Below the pieces are notes generated by a model. The model saw nothing but the letters and a program-made list of their open reading frames with translations. It did no database searches and was not told the origin of the DNA. 64,000 bases of DNA from Acidovorax sp. 106 (lineage in GTDB: Bacteria > Pseudomonadota > Gammaproteobacteria > Burkholderiales > Burkholderiaceae_C), in the NCBI RefSeq assembly GCF_003663825.1, contig NZ_RCCC01000001.1, positions 1,682,501 through 1,746,500 of the forward strand, in the 5' to 3' direction. A program made the translations under genes and the position numbers. Below, one piece after another: positions 39,762 to 48,689 of the stretch (positions are counted from its first letter, which is position 1; each line of letters begins with the position of its first letter).

Positions 39762-39840
39762 TAGAGCCAGAACAGGCTCTATCGCTTATCTGACAAGCGC
39801 AAACAGCTATGAAATTAATAGCTTTCTAGCTGCATCATCA
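39762..39840 (-). repeat. Family-A repeat, copy 5 (minus)
   Basis: On the minus strand it begins at the paiB stop: TGATGATGCAGC, AAAGCTATTAATTTCATAGC, TGTTTGCGCTTGTC, AGATAAGCGATAGAGCC, TGTTCTGGCTC and TATTTTTG. The right side carries an extra short inverted repeat (AGAGCC/GGCTCT) before the T-run. Confidence 0.75.
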
Positions 39841-40473
39841 CCCCATCAACCGCCCCAGCACCAGCGCCGCCATGTCCTCGGCCGCTGGGGTGCCTTCGGC
39901 CAGCAAGCCTTGCACCACGCCCGCGCGGTCTTCGTCGGTGCGGTTTTGGCTCACCTTCCAGATGCCCTCCCAGCGCTGCACTTCCAGCTCAATGCCCACG
40001 ATGGCGCGCAGCAGCTTGTCGATGTAATCGGGCGGGGCATCGTCGATGCGCCAGGGGTGGGGGCGGTGGGCTTCGTGCTGCTCGCTCAGGGTGTGCAGCA
40101 GGGCGCGCAGGCGCACCGGGTCGTCCACCGCCGTGAGCGTGCCATGTGCGTGCACGGCGGCGTAGTTCCAGGTGGGCACCTGCTTGCCGTCCACCGCTTT
40201 GGACGGGTACCACGACGGCGAGATGTACGCCTGCGGCCCGTGGAAGATGGCCACGGCCTGCTGCGGCAGCAGCGGCCAAACGCCATTGGCCCGCGCCACA
40301 TGGCCCACCAGCGTGCCGTGCGGGCCACGGGTGGGGTCCAGAAACAAAGGGATATGGTTGGCATGCAGAGCCCCGGCATGCGCCACCACCAGCGTGGCCA
40401 AGGGTTGCGCGCGCACCAGCGCGTGCAGGGTGGGGGCATCGGTCACTTGAAACTGGCGGTTCGCGTTGGCCAT
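39838..40473 (-). CDS. FMN-binding PaiB-family protein (transcriptional regulator type)
   Basis: A 211-residue protein of the PaiB family, a split-barrel FMN-binding fold. Features are ATLVVAHAGALHANHIPLFLD, HVARANGVWPLL, AYISPSWYPSKAVDGKQVPTWNY (two separate parts) and the C-terminal GIWKVSQNRTDEDRAGVVQGL. In Bacillus PaiB was described as a negative regulator of sporulation and protease genes; in Gram-negatives its role is not settled. The OsmC gene ends two bases upstream of this gene's start, so they form an operon. Confidence 0.9.
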   Translation of the reverse strand: MANANRQFQVTDAPTLHALVRAQPLATLVVAHAGALHANHIPLFLDPTRGPHGTLVGHVARANGVWPLLPQQAVAIFHGPQAYISPSWYPSKAVDGKQVPTWNYAAVHAHGTLTAVDDPVRLRALLHTLSEQHEAHRPHPWRIDDAPPDYIDKLLRAIVGIELEVQRWEGIWKVSQNRTDEDRAGVVQGLLAEGTPAAEDMAALVLGRLMG

Positions 40474-40474
40474 G

Positions 40475-40972
40475 TCAGGCTCCTTGCGTTGCAGCGGCTT
40501 CTACTTCCAGCACCGGGGCGCAGTCGATCTGCGTCTTGACCGAGTTGGCCAGAAAGCAGGCCGCATGCGCCTGGTGGTGCAGGTCGGCCAGCACGGCGGC
40601 GCTGGGCGCATGGGCAGCGTCAAACACGGTGATGGGGTGCAGCTGCACATGGCTCACCACCAAGCGGCCTTCGGCATCCTTGGCCATGGTGCCTACGGCG
40701 GCGTCGGTGTAGCGGTTCACACGCCAGCCTGCGCGGCTGGCCAAGTCCAAGAACCACAGCATGTGGCAGCTGGTCAGGGCGGCGATGTAGGCCTCTTCGG
40801 GGTCTACCGCCGCAGCATCCGAATACGGCACCGGCACCACATGCGGCGACGAAGACGCCGCTACGGTGGCACCGCCATCAAACTGCCACTGGTGGCTGCG
40901 GTGGTAGCGCTTGTCCAGAAAGTCATCGGTGCCACGGGTCCAGACGACGGAGGCGGTGTGCGGTGCAGCCAT
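40475..40972 (-). CDS. OsmC-family peroxiredoxin-like protein
   Basis: A 165-residue OsmC/Ohr superfamily protein. The two redox cysteines appear as LTSCHMLWFL and AHAACFLANSV; the family reduces organic or lipid hydroperoxides. It is the first gene of a two-gene operon with the PaiB-like protein and is divergent from a MocR-type regulator 76 bases away. This resembles clusters in which a GntR/MocR regulator controls oxidative or vitamin-B6-linked genes; the inducer is not readable. Confidence 0.88.
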   Translation of the reverse strand: MAAPHTASVVWTRGTDDFLDKRYHRSHQWQFDGGATVAASSSPHVVPVPYSDAAAVDPEEAYIAALTSCHMLWFLDLASRAGWRVNRYTDAAVGTMAKDAEGRLVVSHVQLHPITVFDAAHAPSAAVLADLHHQAHAACFLANSVKTQIDCAPVLEVEAAATQGA

Positions 40973-41048
40973 GGGTGAAGTTCCGGCGAGGGTTTTTACA
41001 ATGGTTCTTCAGTTTAGGGGCCATAGCGCATTCACAAGGAGCCAATTC

Positions 41049-42527
41049 GTGTCCGTTGCCAGAGCCAATCCACCCAGCGCCACGCCTTCGTCGGCCACCT
41101 TGCGCCAGCAGGTGTATGCGCAATTGCGCAGCGCCATCGAGCAGGGCCGCTGGCCTGCGGGCATGCGGCTGCCGCCCTCGCGCGCGCATGCGGGGCTGCT
41201 GGGGGTGTCGCGCAACACGGTGCTGTGGGCCGTGCAGCGCCTGCTGGCCGAGGGCTATGTGCAAGCCCGCGTGGGCGATGGCACCTATGTGGCGCAGGCC
41301 CTGGCCAAGCACGGGGTCGGTGCACCTTCCAATGCACAACTCCATGCACCGGCGTTGGTGGCGCCACCCCGGGGCCTGTCGCGGCGCGGGCAGCTGGTGG
41401 CCGACACGGCGGCACGCTGGCGCCCGCCGCTGGTGGCCGCCAGGGCGTTTCGCATGGGTGCGCCCGAGGTGGCCAGCTTTCCGTTTGCCGTGTGGGACCG
41501 CCTGGCGCGCCAGGCCAGCCAGGCCCAGCGCGCCGCCCGCGCCCACTACCTGGACCCGGCGGGCGACCCCGACCTGCGCCAGGCCGTGGCGCAGTGGCTG
41601 TGGGCGTCGCGCGGCATCCGCTGCGATGCGGCACAGGTGGTGGTGTGCTCGGGCTCACAGCAGGGCATTGATTTGATTGCGCGCCTGCTGCTGGACGTGG
41701 GCGAGGAGGTGCTGGTGGAAGACCCCTGCTACCCCGGCATCCGCGCCAGCCTGCTGGGCCACGGCGCGCTGGCGCGGCCTGTGCCGCTGGATGCCAGCGG
41801 CCTGTGCATTGCGCAAGGCGCTGCGCAGTGGCCCGCTGCGCGCATGGCGGTGGTCACGCCCACGCACCAGTTCCCGACAGGTGTGCGCATGGATTTGCCG
41901 CGCCGCCAGGCCCTGTTGCAATGGGCGCGCGACCACGATGCCTGGGTGGTGGAAGACGACTACGACGGCGAGTTCCAGTACGGCAACGCCGCCCAGCGCG
42001 TGCCTGCGCTGTGCAGCCTGCCGGGGTCGGAGCGGGTGCTGTACGTGGGCACGTTTTCTAAGACGCTGCACCCCGGCATGCGCCTGGGTTTTGTGGTGGT
42101 GCCGCCCGCACTGGTGGAAGCCTTTGCCATGGCCCGCGCCATCACCGACCGGCACGCGCCGGGCGACGCGCAGGCCGTGCTGGCCCGCTTCATTGCCGAA
42201 GGGCACCTGCTGCGCCATCTGCGTCGCATGCGCGAGCTGTACCTGCACCGCCAGCAATTGCTGATCGGCACCCTGGCCGACGCCAGCGACGGCCACTGGC
42301 AACTGCCAGCGAGCGACCGGGGCATGCACCTGCTGCACGAGGTGCCCACAGACACCGACGACGAGCCCCTGGCCCGCAGCGCCCAGGCGGCGGGCGTGAT
42401 GCTGGTGCCGCTGTCACGCTACGCCATCCACTCGCCCCGGCGCGGCTGGCTGCTGGGCTATGCAGGGTATGGGGACGAGGAAATTCGCGCGGCGGCGCGT
42501 GTGGTGGGGGCGTTGGCGGGGCGGTAG
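41049..42527 (+). CDS. MocR/PdxR-type regulator (GntR HTH fused to class-I aminotransferase domain)
   Basis: A 492-residue MocR-family regulator. The N-terminal GntR winged helix (about 15-85) includes RLPPSRAHAGLLGVSRNTVL. The aminotransferase-like domain includes CSGSQQGIDLIARL, EDDYDGEFQYG and the PLP-binding Lys 338 in VGTFSKTLHPGMRLGF. I choose the GTG at 41049 because AAGGAG sits seven bases before it; an ATG at 41001 is also in frame. Such proteins sense PLP or an amino compound. It is divergent from the OsmC-PaiB operon, its likely target. Confidence 0.9.
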   Translation: MSVARANPPSATPSSATLRQQVYAQLRSAIEQGRWPAGMRLPPSRAHAGLLGVSRNTVLWAVQRLLAEGYVQARVGDGTYVAQALAKHGVGAPSNAQLHAPALVAPPRGLSRRGQLVADTAARWRPPLVAARAFRMGAPEVASFPFAVWDRLARQASQAQRAARAHYLDPAGDPDLRQAVAQWLWASRGIRCDAAQVVVCSGSQQGIDLIARLLLDVGEEVLVEDPCYPGIRASLLGHGALARPVPLDASGLCIAQGAAQWPAARMAVVTPTHQFPTGVRMDLPRRQALLQWARDHDAWVVEDDYDGEFQYGNAAQRVPALCSLPGSERVLYVGTFSKTLHPGMRLGFVVVPPALVEAFAMARAITDRHAPGDAQAVLARFIAEGHLLRHLRRMRELYLHRQQLLIGTLADASDGHWQLPASDRGMHLLHEVPTDTDDEPLARSAQAAGVMLVPLSRYAIHSPRRGWLLGYAGYGDEEIRAAARVVGALAGR

Positions 42528-42618
42528 CCCGATGCCCCGGTCAATGCGCGCAACCAATGCACGCGACCGGGCAAGCTCTTTGACAAGAGTCCCTAGTGCC
42601 CCGCGCTGGAGATTCGTT

Positions 42619-43800
42619 TCATAAAGACGCCGGGGCCACCAGCGCTGGGGCCTGCGCTGCGCTGGGCTGCGTGGCCTGCACGCTGCGCCACCAGTGGCGC
42701 GACAAGGTCGGTTGGCGCAGGTCAATGCGCTCGCCCATCACTGGCGCTACCAGGGGCACCTGGGCGGCTTCGGCCAGGGCGGTAATGCGCTCAAAGGGCT
42801 CCGTCCAGGGGTGCAGCGACAGGTCGAACGTGCCGTTGTGGATGGGCATGAGGTAGCGGCCCTTGAGGTCCAGGTGGGCCTGCAGGCTTTCTTCGGGCTG
42901 CATGTGCACGTCGGGCCAGTCCTTGTTGTAGGCCCCGGTTTCCACCATCGTCAAATCAAACGGGCCAAAGCGCTCGCCGATGGCTTTGAAGCCGTCGAAG
43001 TAGCCTGAGTCGCCGCTGAAAAACACGCGCAAGCCGCTGGAGGAGGATTCACCACCGTCGCCAGCCCCCACCACACGCAGCACCCACGAAGCCCACAGCG
43101 TGCGGTCGCTGTCCGTCAGGCCCCGGCCTGAGAAATGCTGCGCGGGCGTGGCCGTCAGCTCCAGCGCGCCCACGGTGGTGCTCTGCCACCAATCGAGCTG
43201 CTGCACCTTGGCCGCAGGCACGCCCCAGCCGATGAGCCGGTCGCCCACGCCCAGCGGGGTGATGAAGTGCGCCACCTTGGGCGCGAGCTTCTGGATGGCG
43301 CTGTAGTCCAGGTGGTCGTAATGGTCGTGCGACAGCACCACGCCTTCGATGGGGGGCAGCTCGTCAATGCTGATGGGTGGGGCGTGAAAGCGCTTGGGGC
43401 CCATGAACTGGAAGGGCGAAGCACGCTCGGAAAACACAGGGTCCGTCAGCCAGAACTGCCCGCCCACCTTCAGCAGCATGGTGGAGTGCCCCAGGCGCCA
43501 CAGGCTGCCATCGGGCGCGGCCAGCAGGTCGGTGCGCAGTACCGGATACACGGGGATGGGGGCCCGGGGCACAGTATCGGCATCTTTGCCCGTCGCAAAG
43601 TTCCACAGCACCTTGGCTGTCTTGGCCGCCCCCAGCGACTGGCGCGGCTTGGCATTGCGGTACTTGCCGCCCTCTTGCAGCGCGTTTTCGGTGTGCGTGG
43701 TGGCATGGAAGGTGGTGCAGGACGACGTGGCAACGGCCATGGCAAGGGCTCCGATCAAGACGGTGGCGATGGTCCAGACCCGGGAAAGACGGCGGGGCAT
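42619..43800 (-). CDS. MBL-fold metallo-hydrolase, predicted lipoprotein
   Basis: A 393-residue metallo-beta-lactamase-fold hydrolase with an N-terminal membrane segment and a lipobox-like end (VATSSC). The metal motif HxHxDH is in VVLSHDHYDHLD. Further ligands lie in FFSGDSGYF and PIHNGTFDLSLHPW. Its layout resembles the RomA/YfhI and N-acyl-phosphatidylethanolamine phospholipase-D-like branch. I use the ATG at 43800 rather than a TTG at 43824. It diverges from a TetR gene, and two palindromes in the gap suggest direct control. Confidence 0.85.
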   Translation of the reverse strand: MPRRLSRVWTIATVLIGALAMAVATSSCTTFHATTHTENALQEGGKYRNAKPRQSLGAAKTAKVLWNFATGKDADTVPRAPIPVYPVLRTDLLAAPDGSLWRLGHSTMLLKVGGQFWLTDPVFSERASPFQFMGPKRFHAPPISIDELPPIEGVVLSHDHYDHLDYSAIQKLAPKVAHFITPLGVGDRLIGWGVPAAKVQQLDWWQSTTVGALELTATPAQHFSGRGLTDSDRTLWASWVLRVVGAGDGGESSSSGLRVFFSGDSGYFDGFKAIGERFGPFDLTMVETGAYNKDWPDVHMQPEESLQAHLDLKGRYLMPIHNGTFDLSLHPWTEPFERITALAEAAQVPLVAPVMGERIDLRQPTLSRHWWRSVQATQPSAAQAPALVAPASL

Positions 43801-43831
43801 GGGCAAATTCCGGTGGTTTTTCAAATGTGCA

Positions 43832-43878
43832 CTGCACAGTGTAGTTTAGTTTCAAGAAAAGTAAACTGCACGGTGTAA
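43832..43878. promoter_or_regulatory. Two operator-like palindromes between the MBL-fold and TetR genes
   Basis: CTGCACAGTGTAG (43832-43844) and CTGCACGGTGTAA (43866-43878) are near-identical, and each is a rough TGCAC-N-GTGTA palindrome; their centres are 34 bases apart. The second ends nine bases before the TetR start and the first lies 32 bases before the MBL-fold start. This spacing fits a TetR repressor controlling both genes. Confidence 0.65.
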
Positions 43879-43887
43879 AATTCCCCC

Positions 43888-44589
43888 ATGAGTGCCCAGC
43901 CTTCCCCCACCCGCCTGACGGACCGCAAGCGCGATGCCATCGTGCAAGCCGCCATTGAGGAGTTTCGCCAGCACGGCTTCAACGGCACCAGCATGGACCG
44001 CGTAGCCGCAGCGGCCGAGGTCTCCAAACGCACGGTGTACAACCACTTCCCCAGCAAGGAAGACCTGTTCGAGGCCATCCTGATGCTGATGTGGGAGCGC
44101 AGCCGCTCGCCCGAGGAGCTGGTGTACGACGCCCACCAACCGCTGCGGGGCCAGCTGCTGGCGTTGCTGGGCCACAAGATGCGCCTGCTGGACGACGCCA
44201 GCTTCATCGACCTCAGCCGCGTGGCCATGGCCGACATGATGCACACGCCCGAGCGCGCACGCGCCATCGCCACCAAGCTCTCGGCCAAAGAGGAAGGCCT
44301 GCCGCGCTGGCTGCGCTCCGCCCAGCAAGACGGGCGCCTGCGCCCCGGTATGGATGTGGCCTACGCCGCCAACTTGCTGCAGGGCATGATCAAGGCCTTT
44401 GCCTTCTGGCCCCAGCTGGCCATGGGCCAGCCGCCCCTCACACCCGCACAGCAGGCGCAGGTGATGGGCGATGCGGTGGACATGTTTTTGGGGCTGTATG
44501 CCGTGGCCGAATGCCCAGTGCAGGCCGCAGCCCAGTCGACCCCTGGCAAGGCACCGCCCCGCCCACGCAAACCCCGCGCATCGCCCTGA
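43888..44589 (+). CDS. TetR/AcrR-family transcriptional regulator
   Basis: A 233-residue TetR regulator. The HTH covers about residues 15-60 (IVQAAIEEFRQHGFNGTSMD, then AAEVSKRTVYNHFPSKEDLF). A helical ligand domain and a basic Pro-rich tail follow. It is divergent from the MBL-fold lipoprotein gene with two operator-like sites between. No Shine-Dalgarno sequence precedes the ATG, so the transcript may be nearly leaderless. Confidence 0.9.
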   Translation: MSAQPSPTRLTDRKRDAIVQAAIEEFRQHGFNGTSMDRVAAAAEVSKRTVYNHFPSKEDLFEAILMLMWERSRSPEELVYDAHQPLRGQLLALLGHKMRLLDDASFIDLSRVAMADMMHTPERARAIATKLSAKEEGLPRWLRSAQQDGRLRPGMDVAYAANLLQGMIKAFAFWPQLAMGQPPLTPAQQAQVMGDAVDMFLGLYAVAECPVQAAAQSTPGKAPPRPRKPRASP

Positions 44590-44706
44590 GCAAAGGCAAA
44601 GGCGTGTTTCCAGGGGCTTGGCTGCTGACAGGTGGAGCACTGCCTGGGATGCGCTACGCTGCTGCCCTTTGCAGCCGCCTTTTCAAGACCTCAGGACCCA
44701 CACCCC

Positions 44707-45285
44707 ATGCCCCTTGAACCGTACCTCGACACCGCGCCCCAGTTGGGCCATAACGTCTTCGTCCATGCCAGCGCGCAAGTGATTGGCGATGTGCAACTGG
44801 GCGATGACAGCTCGGTGTGGTGCAACGCCGTGCTGCGCGGCGATGTGAACCGCATCACCGTGGGCCGCTGCAGCAATGTGCAAGACCTGACCATGGGCCA
44901 TGTTTCGCACCGCAACGCCAGCAAGCCCGAAGGATCGCCGCTGGTGATTGGCGACTACGTCACGGTGGGCCACTCGGTCATCCTGCACGGCTGCCGCATT
45001 GGCAACGAATGCCTCATCGGCATGGGCTCCATCGTGATGGACGACGCCGTGATCGAAGACCGCGTGATGCTGGGCGCTGGCAGCCTGGTCTCACCCGGCA
45101 AGGTGCTGGAAAGCGGCTACCTCTACATCGGCCGCCCGGCGGTGCGCCAGCGGGCGCTAACGGAGGCTGAGATCGCTTATCTGAAGTACTCGGCTGAGCA
45201 CTATGTGCGGGTGAAGAACAACTATCTGGCGGGCCCACCGGGTACAGCCATGGTGCCGCCTGCGCCACCTGCCAGCAAGGGATAA
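44707..45285 (+). CDS. Gamma-carbonic-anhydrase family protein
   Basis: A 192-residue left-handed beta-helix (hexapeptide-repeat) protein of the gamma-CA/YrdA type. NAVLRGDVNRITVG and the metal-site region (MGHVSHRN, YVTVGHSVILHGC) supply the three His ligands. I start at ATG 44707 (MPLEPYLDTAP). YrdA-like members often lack strong CA activity, so hydration of CO2 is not assured. It precedes a radical-SAM gene on the same strand. Confidence 0.9.
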   Translation: MPLEPYLDTAPQLGHNVFVHASAQVIGDVQLGDDSSVWCNAVLRGDVNRITVGRCSNVQDLTMGHVSHRNASKPEGSPLVIGDYVTVGHSVILHGCRIGNECLIGMGSIVMDDAVIEDRVMLGAGSLVSPGKVLESGYLYIGRPAVRQRALTEAEIAYLKYSAEHYVRVKNNYLAGPPGTAMVPPAPPASKG

Positions 45286-45352
45286 AGCGGGGCCGGGATA
45301 ATCGGGGGCTTCCACGATCCCCGCGGCGGCACCGCATCGCCCCGTTCACACC

Positions 45353-47290
45353 ATGTCTGCCGCCGCTTTAGCCAACGTCCCCAGCCAGCGCGTCCTCTCC
45401 GTCATCCCCCCGATGACGCAGCTGAACACGCCTTATCCCTCCACTGCCTACCTCACCGGCTTTCTGCGCTCGCGGGGGGTCACGGCGTTCCAGGAAGACC
45501 TGGCACTGGCGCTGGTGCTGCGCTTGCTCTCGCCTGAAGGGCTGCGCGCCGTGGCCGCCAAGGTGGATGCGCTGCCCGCCAAGAAGCAAAGCCCTGCCGT
45601 GCAAAGCTTTGCGGCGCAGAAGGATCGCTACCTTGCCACCATCGGCCCCGCCATTGCCTTTTTGCAGGGGCGCGACAGCACGCTGGCGCACCGCATTGCG
45701 GGCCGCCACTACCTGCCCGAGGGGCCACGCTTTGCCACGCTGGATGTGTACGTGGACGACGACGGCGGCGACCCGCTGGGCTGGGCCTTTGGCGCTTTAG
45801 GCCTGACCGACAAGGCCAAGCACCTGGCCACGCTGTACCTGAACGATCTGGCCGATGTGCTGCGCGACGCGGTGGACGAACGCTTTGAGTTTGTGCGTTA
45901 TGCCGAATCATTGGCGGGCAGCCAGCCCACGTTTGACCCACTGGCCGATGCGCTGGCCAAAGCCCAGGTCTCGCCCACGCTGGTGGACGAGCTGCTGGAG
46001 CAGCTCACGCACGAGGCCATCGCACAGCACCGGCCCGATGTGGTGCTGCTGTCGGTGCCGTTCCCCGGCTCGGTGTATGCGGCGTTTCGCATTGCGCAGG
46101 CCATCAAGGCGCGGCACCCGCACATCGCCACGGTGCTGGGCGGCGGCTTTGTGAACACCGAGCTGCGCGAGCTGGCCGACCCGCGCGTGTTCGACCACTT
46201 TGACTACGTGACCCTGGACGCAGGCGAGCGCCCGCTGCTGGCCCTGCTGGAACACCTGCGCGGCGAGCGGGGGCGCCAGCGGCTGGTGCGCACCTTTGTG
46301 CGGGGCGATGGCGGGGCCGTGCAGTACATCAACATGATGGAAGCCGACATCGCCTTTGCCGAGGTGGGCACCCCCACCTGGGACGGCCTGCCGCTGGACC
46401 GCTACCTGTCGCTGCTGGACATGCTCAACCCCATGCACCGGCTGTGGAGCGATGGGCGCTGGAACAAGCTGACGGTGGCGCACGGCTGCTACTGGAAGAA
46501 GTGCAGCTTTTGCGATGTGAGCCTGGACTACATCAGCCGCTACGAGGGCGCGAGTGCCGAGGTGCTGGCCGACCGCATCGAGCAAATCGTGCGCGAGACG
46601 GGGCAGACGGGTTTTCACTTTGTGGACGAGGCCGCGCCGCCCAAGGCGCTCAAAGCGCTGGCCACCGAGCTGATTGCGCGCAACGCGGGCATCAGCTGGT
46701 GGGGCAATGTGCGGTTTGAAAAAACCTTCACGCCCGATCTGGCCGAGCTGCTGGCCGACAGCGGCTGCATTGCGATCTCCGGCGGGCTCGAAGTGGCTTC
46801 GGACCGGCTGCTGCAGCTCATGAAAAAAGGTGTGTCGGTGGACCAGGTGGCCCGGGTGACCAAGGCGTTCAGCGATGCAGGCATTTTGGTGCATGCGTAC
46901 CTGATGTACGGCTTTCCCACCCAGACGGTGCAGGACACGGTGGACGCGCTCGAATACGTGCGCCAGCTGTTTGCCAACGGCTGCATTCAAAGCGGGTTCT
47001 TTCACCGCTTTGCCTGCACGGTGCATTCACCCGTGGGCAAGAACCCCGAGGAATACGGCGTGACACTGGCGCCGCTGCCGCCGGGCGACTTTGCCAAGAA
47101 CGATGTGGCCTTCATCGACCCCACGGGCGTAGACCACGACGCGCTGGGCAGCGCGCTCAAAAAGGCCATCTACAACTACATGCACGGCATCGGGTTGGAA
47201 GAAGACGTGCGCAGCTGGTTCCCCTTCAAGGTGCCCAAAACAACGGTGCGGCGTGACCGCATTGAGCGGGCCTTGAGAAGCTCCCCCTGA
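45353..47290 (+). CDS. Radical-SAM protein with N-terminal B12-binding-like domain and CX4CX2C cluster motif
   Basis: A 645-residue protein of the COG1032 type. An N-terminal B12-binding-like region (DVVLLSVPFPGSVYAAF, then HIATVLGGGFVNTEL) lacks the DxHxxG cobalamin motif. The cluster motif is HGCYWKKCSFC with Cys at 379, 384 and 387: CX4CX2C instead of the canonical CX3CX2C. A TIM-barrel follows (HFVDEAAPPKAL, ISGGLEVASDRLLQLMKKG, YLMYGFPTQT). The stop codon lies inside a family-B repeat. The substrate is unknown; no adjacent peptide or biosynthetic gene points to one. Confidence 0.8.
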   Translation: MSAAALANVPSQRVLSVIPPMTQLNTPYPSTAYLTGFLRSRGVTAFQEDLALALVLRLLSPEGLRAVAAKVDALPAKKQSPAVQSFAAQKDRYLATIGPAIAFLQGRDSTLAHRIAGRHYLPEGPRFATLDVYVDDDGGDPLGWAFGALGLTDKAKHLATLYLNDLADVLRDAVDERFEFVRYAESLAGSQPTFDPLADALAKAQVSPTLVDELLEQLTHEAIAQHRPDVVLLSVPFPGSVYAAFRIAQAIKARHPHIATVLGGGFVNTELRELADPRVFDHFDYVTLDAGERPLLALLEHLRGERGRQRLVRTFVRGDGGAVQYINMMEADIAFAEVGTPTWDGLPLDRYLSLLDMLNPMHRLWSDGRWNKLTVAHGCYWKKCSFCDVSLDYISRYEGASAEVLADRIEQIVRETGQTGFHFVDEAAPPKALKALATELIARNAGISWWGNVRFEKTFTPDLAELLADSGCIAISGGLEVASDRLLQLMKKGVSVDQVARVTKAFSDAGILVHAYLMYGFPTQTVQDTVDALEYVRQLFANGCIQSGFFHRFACTVHSPVGKNPEEYGVTLAPLPPGDFAKNDVAFIDPTGVDHDALGSALKKAIYNYMHGIGLEEDVRSWFPFKVPKTTVRRDRIERALRSSP

Positions 47291-47345
47291 GTCGCTTCGC
47301 GCCTTCCCCCGGAGGGGGACACCCCCAGCGCGGTGGGGCGGCGCG
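47283..47345 (+). repeat. Family-B repeat, copy 4
   Basis: CTCCCCCTGAGTCGC, TTCGCGCCTTCCCCC, GGAGGGGGACACCC and CAGCGCGGTGGGGCGG follow the family order. The TGA in its CCCCCTGAG segment is the radical-SAM stop codon. Confidence 0.8.
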
Positions 47346-47431
47346 GCCGGATCAGGCCTTTGCGCGGGGGGACTGGCTTGGGCCACGCCCGGGTTCGCAC
47401 GACACCCTGCAAAAAGGGCCCTTCGTCAGCC

Positions 47432-48514
47432 TCAGGTTGCTGCACCCATGTAGGCCAGCAGGGCGTCAAAGTCCGCCCGGTCCTTGGGCGTCTTGTGCAT
47501 CGGCTCAAAGCCTTTGTGCAGCAGCCCCACCAGGTGGTCGCGCCGCTGCACCAGGTCTGCCTGGTGCACAGGGTCTTGCACCAGCAGCTCAAAGATAGCC
47601 CGCTTTTCCAGCAGGTGGCCACTGTGGTTGTCGTGGAAATACCCCGCGTTCAAATCCAGCAAGTTGCACATCTTGGGCATGCCCGTGGTCTTGGCCCCCT
47701 GGGCCAGCAGCGACTGCACGGCTTTGGACTGGTGGTAGTAGATGGCAATCTCTATGGGGTAACTGTGCTCTGAAACACCAGCGTTGCGCACGTTCGGATC
47801 GGCACCGTGCTGCAGCAGCAGATCCACAATTTTGGGCGCTGAAAAGCGGCAGGCTTCATACAGGTTGGGATAGCCCTTGTGCGGCAGGTTGGGGTCGGCG
47901 CCATGCAGCAGCAGCAGTTGCACGATCTTGGCGTTCTTCTTGGTCACCGCCCGGTTCAGGCACGAGGTGCCAGAGGGCAGCTTGCTGTTGGGATCGGCCC
48001 CCTTTTCGAGCAAGGCCTGCACAGTGGCTGCGTTCTTGGAGAGGCCTATGGCCACCGTCAGCGCATAGCTGGGGTCGTTCTCTGCACGGTCAGTTGCAGC
48101 AATGGTGCGGCCCACGCGCCCCAGTTGCGCCACGGGGGCCAGCGTCTTCATCAGGGCCACCACGTCGGCAGGCGGCTTCTTCTTGCCATGCACAAAGCCG
48201 TATTCCATGGTGCGCGCAATCTCGTCATCGCGCAGGTCGGCATGCAGCGCGTGGCACACCCTAGACAACGGCCCAATGAACTCGTCCGCATGCGTAGAGC
48301 CCGAGGTGAAGGCCGCATCGATCACCAGGCCTGCACGCTCGCAATGGTCAAACCCCATGCCATCCGGCGGGTAGATGGCGACCTTGCGGCTGGCAAAAAA
48401 GGCCTTGATGGAGTCCTCCAGCGCCTCGCCAGATGGGGCGCTGAACGCTGCATAGAGCGCATCGGCATCGTCGGTGTGATGGCAAACCAAGGTGAATCGC
48501 GTCGTGTATTCCAT
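47432..48514 (-). CDS. Ankyrin-repeat protein
   Basis: A 360-residue protein with about four ankyrin repeats between residues 150 and 285. Typical pieces are VQALLEKGADPNSK, IVQLLLLHGADPNLP, IVDLLLQHGADPNVR and AVQSLLAQGAKTTG. The N-terminal 145 residues have no recognised domain, and there is no signal peptide. It is a protein-binding scaffold by family; the partner is unknown. It is transcribed leftward from the A+T-rich region and converges on the radical-SAM gene. Confidence 0.8.
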   Translation of the reverse strand: MEYTTRFTLVCHHTDDADALYAAFSAPSGEALEDSIKAFFASRKVAIYPPDGMGFDHCERAGLVIDAAFTSGSTHADEFIGPLSRVCHALHADLRDDEIARTMEYGFVHGKKKPPADVVALMKTLAPVAQLGRVGRTIAATDRAENDPSYALTVAIGLSKNAATVQALLEKGADPNSKLPSGTSCLNRAVTKKNAKIVQLLLLHGADPNLPHKGYPNLYEACRFSAPKIVDLLLQHGADPNVRNAGVSEHSYPIEIAIYYHQSKAVQSLLAQGAKTTGMPKMCNLLDLNAGYFHDNHSGHLLEKRAIFELLVQDPVHQADLVQRRDHLVGLLHKGFEPMHKTPKDRADFDALLAYMGAAT

Positions 48515-48689
48515 GTTCCCTCATCGATGGGCAGGCACTTGCACGGGCTGGACTGTCGGGGAGCCTGCAGTGGCCATGATAGGAGCTCAGCGCCACGCAA
48601 ACCCACGCGGGCTGCGCAGGCCATACCCGGCACGCGGTAGCCCAGGGAAAACCCACCGGTTTTTGTGATGGACGGTGTCTTCATCAAAA

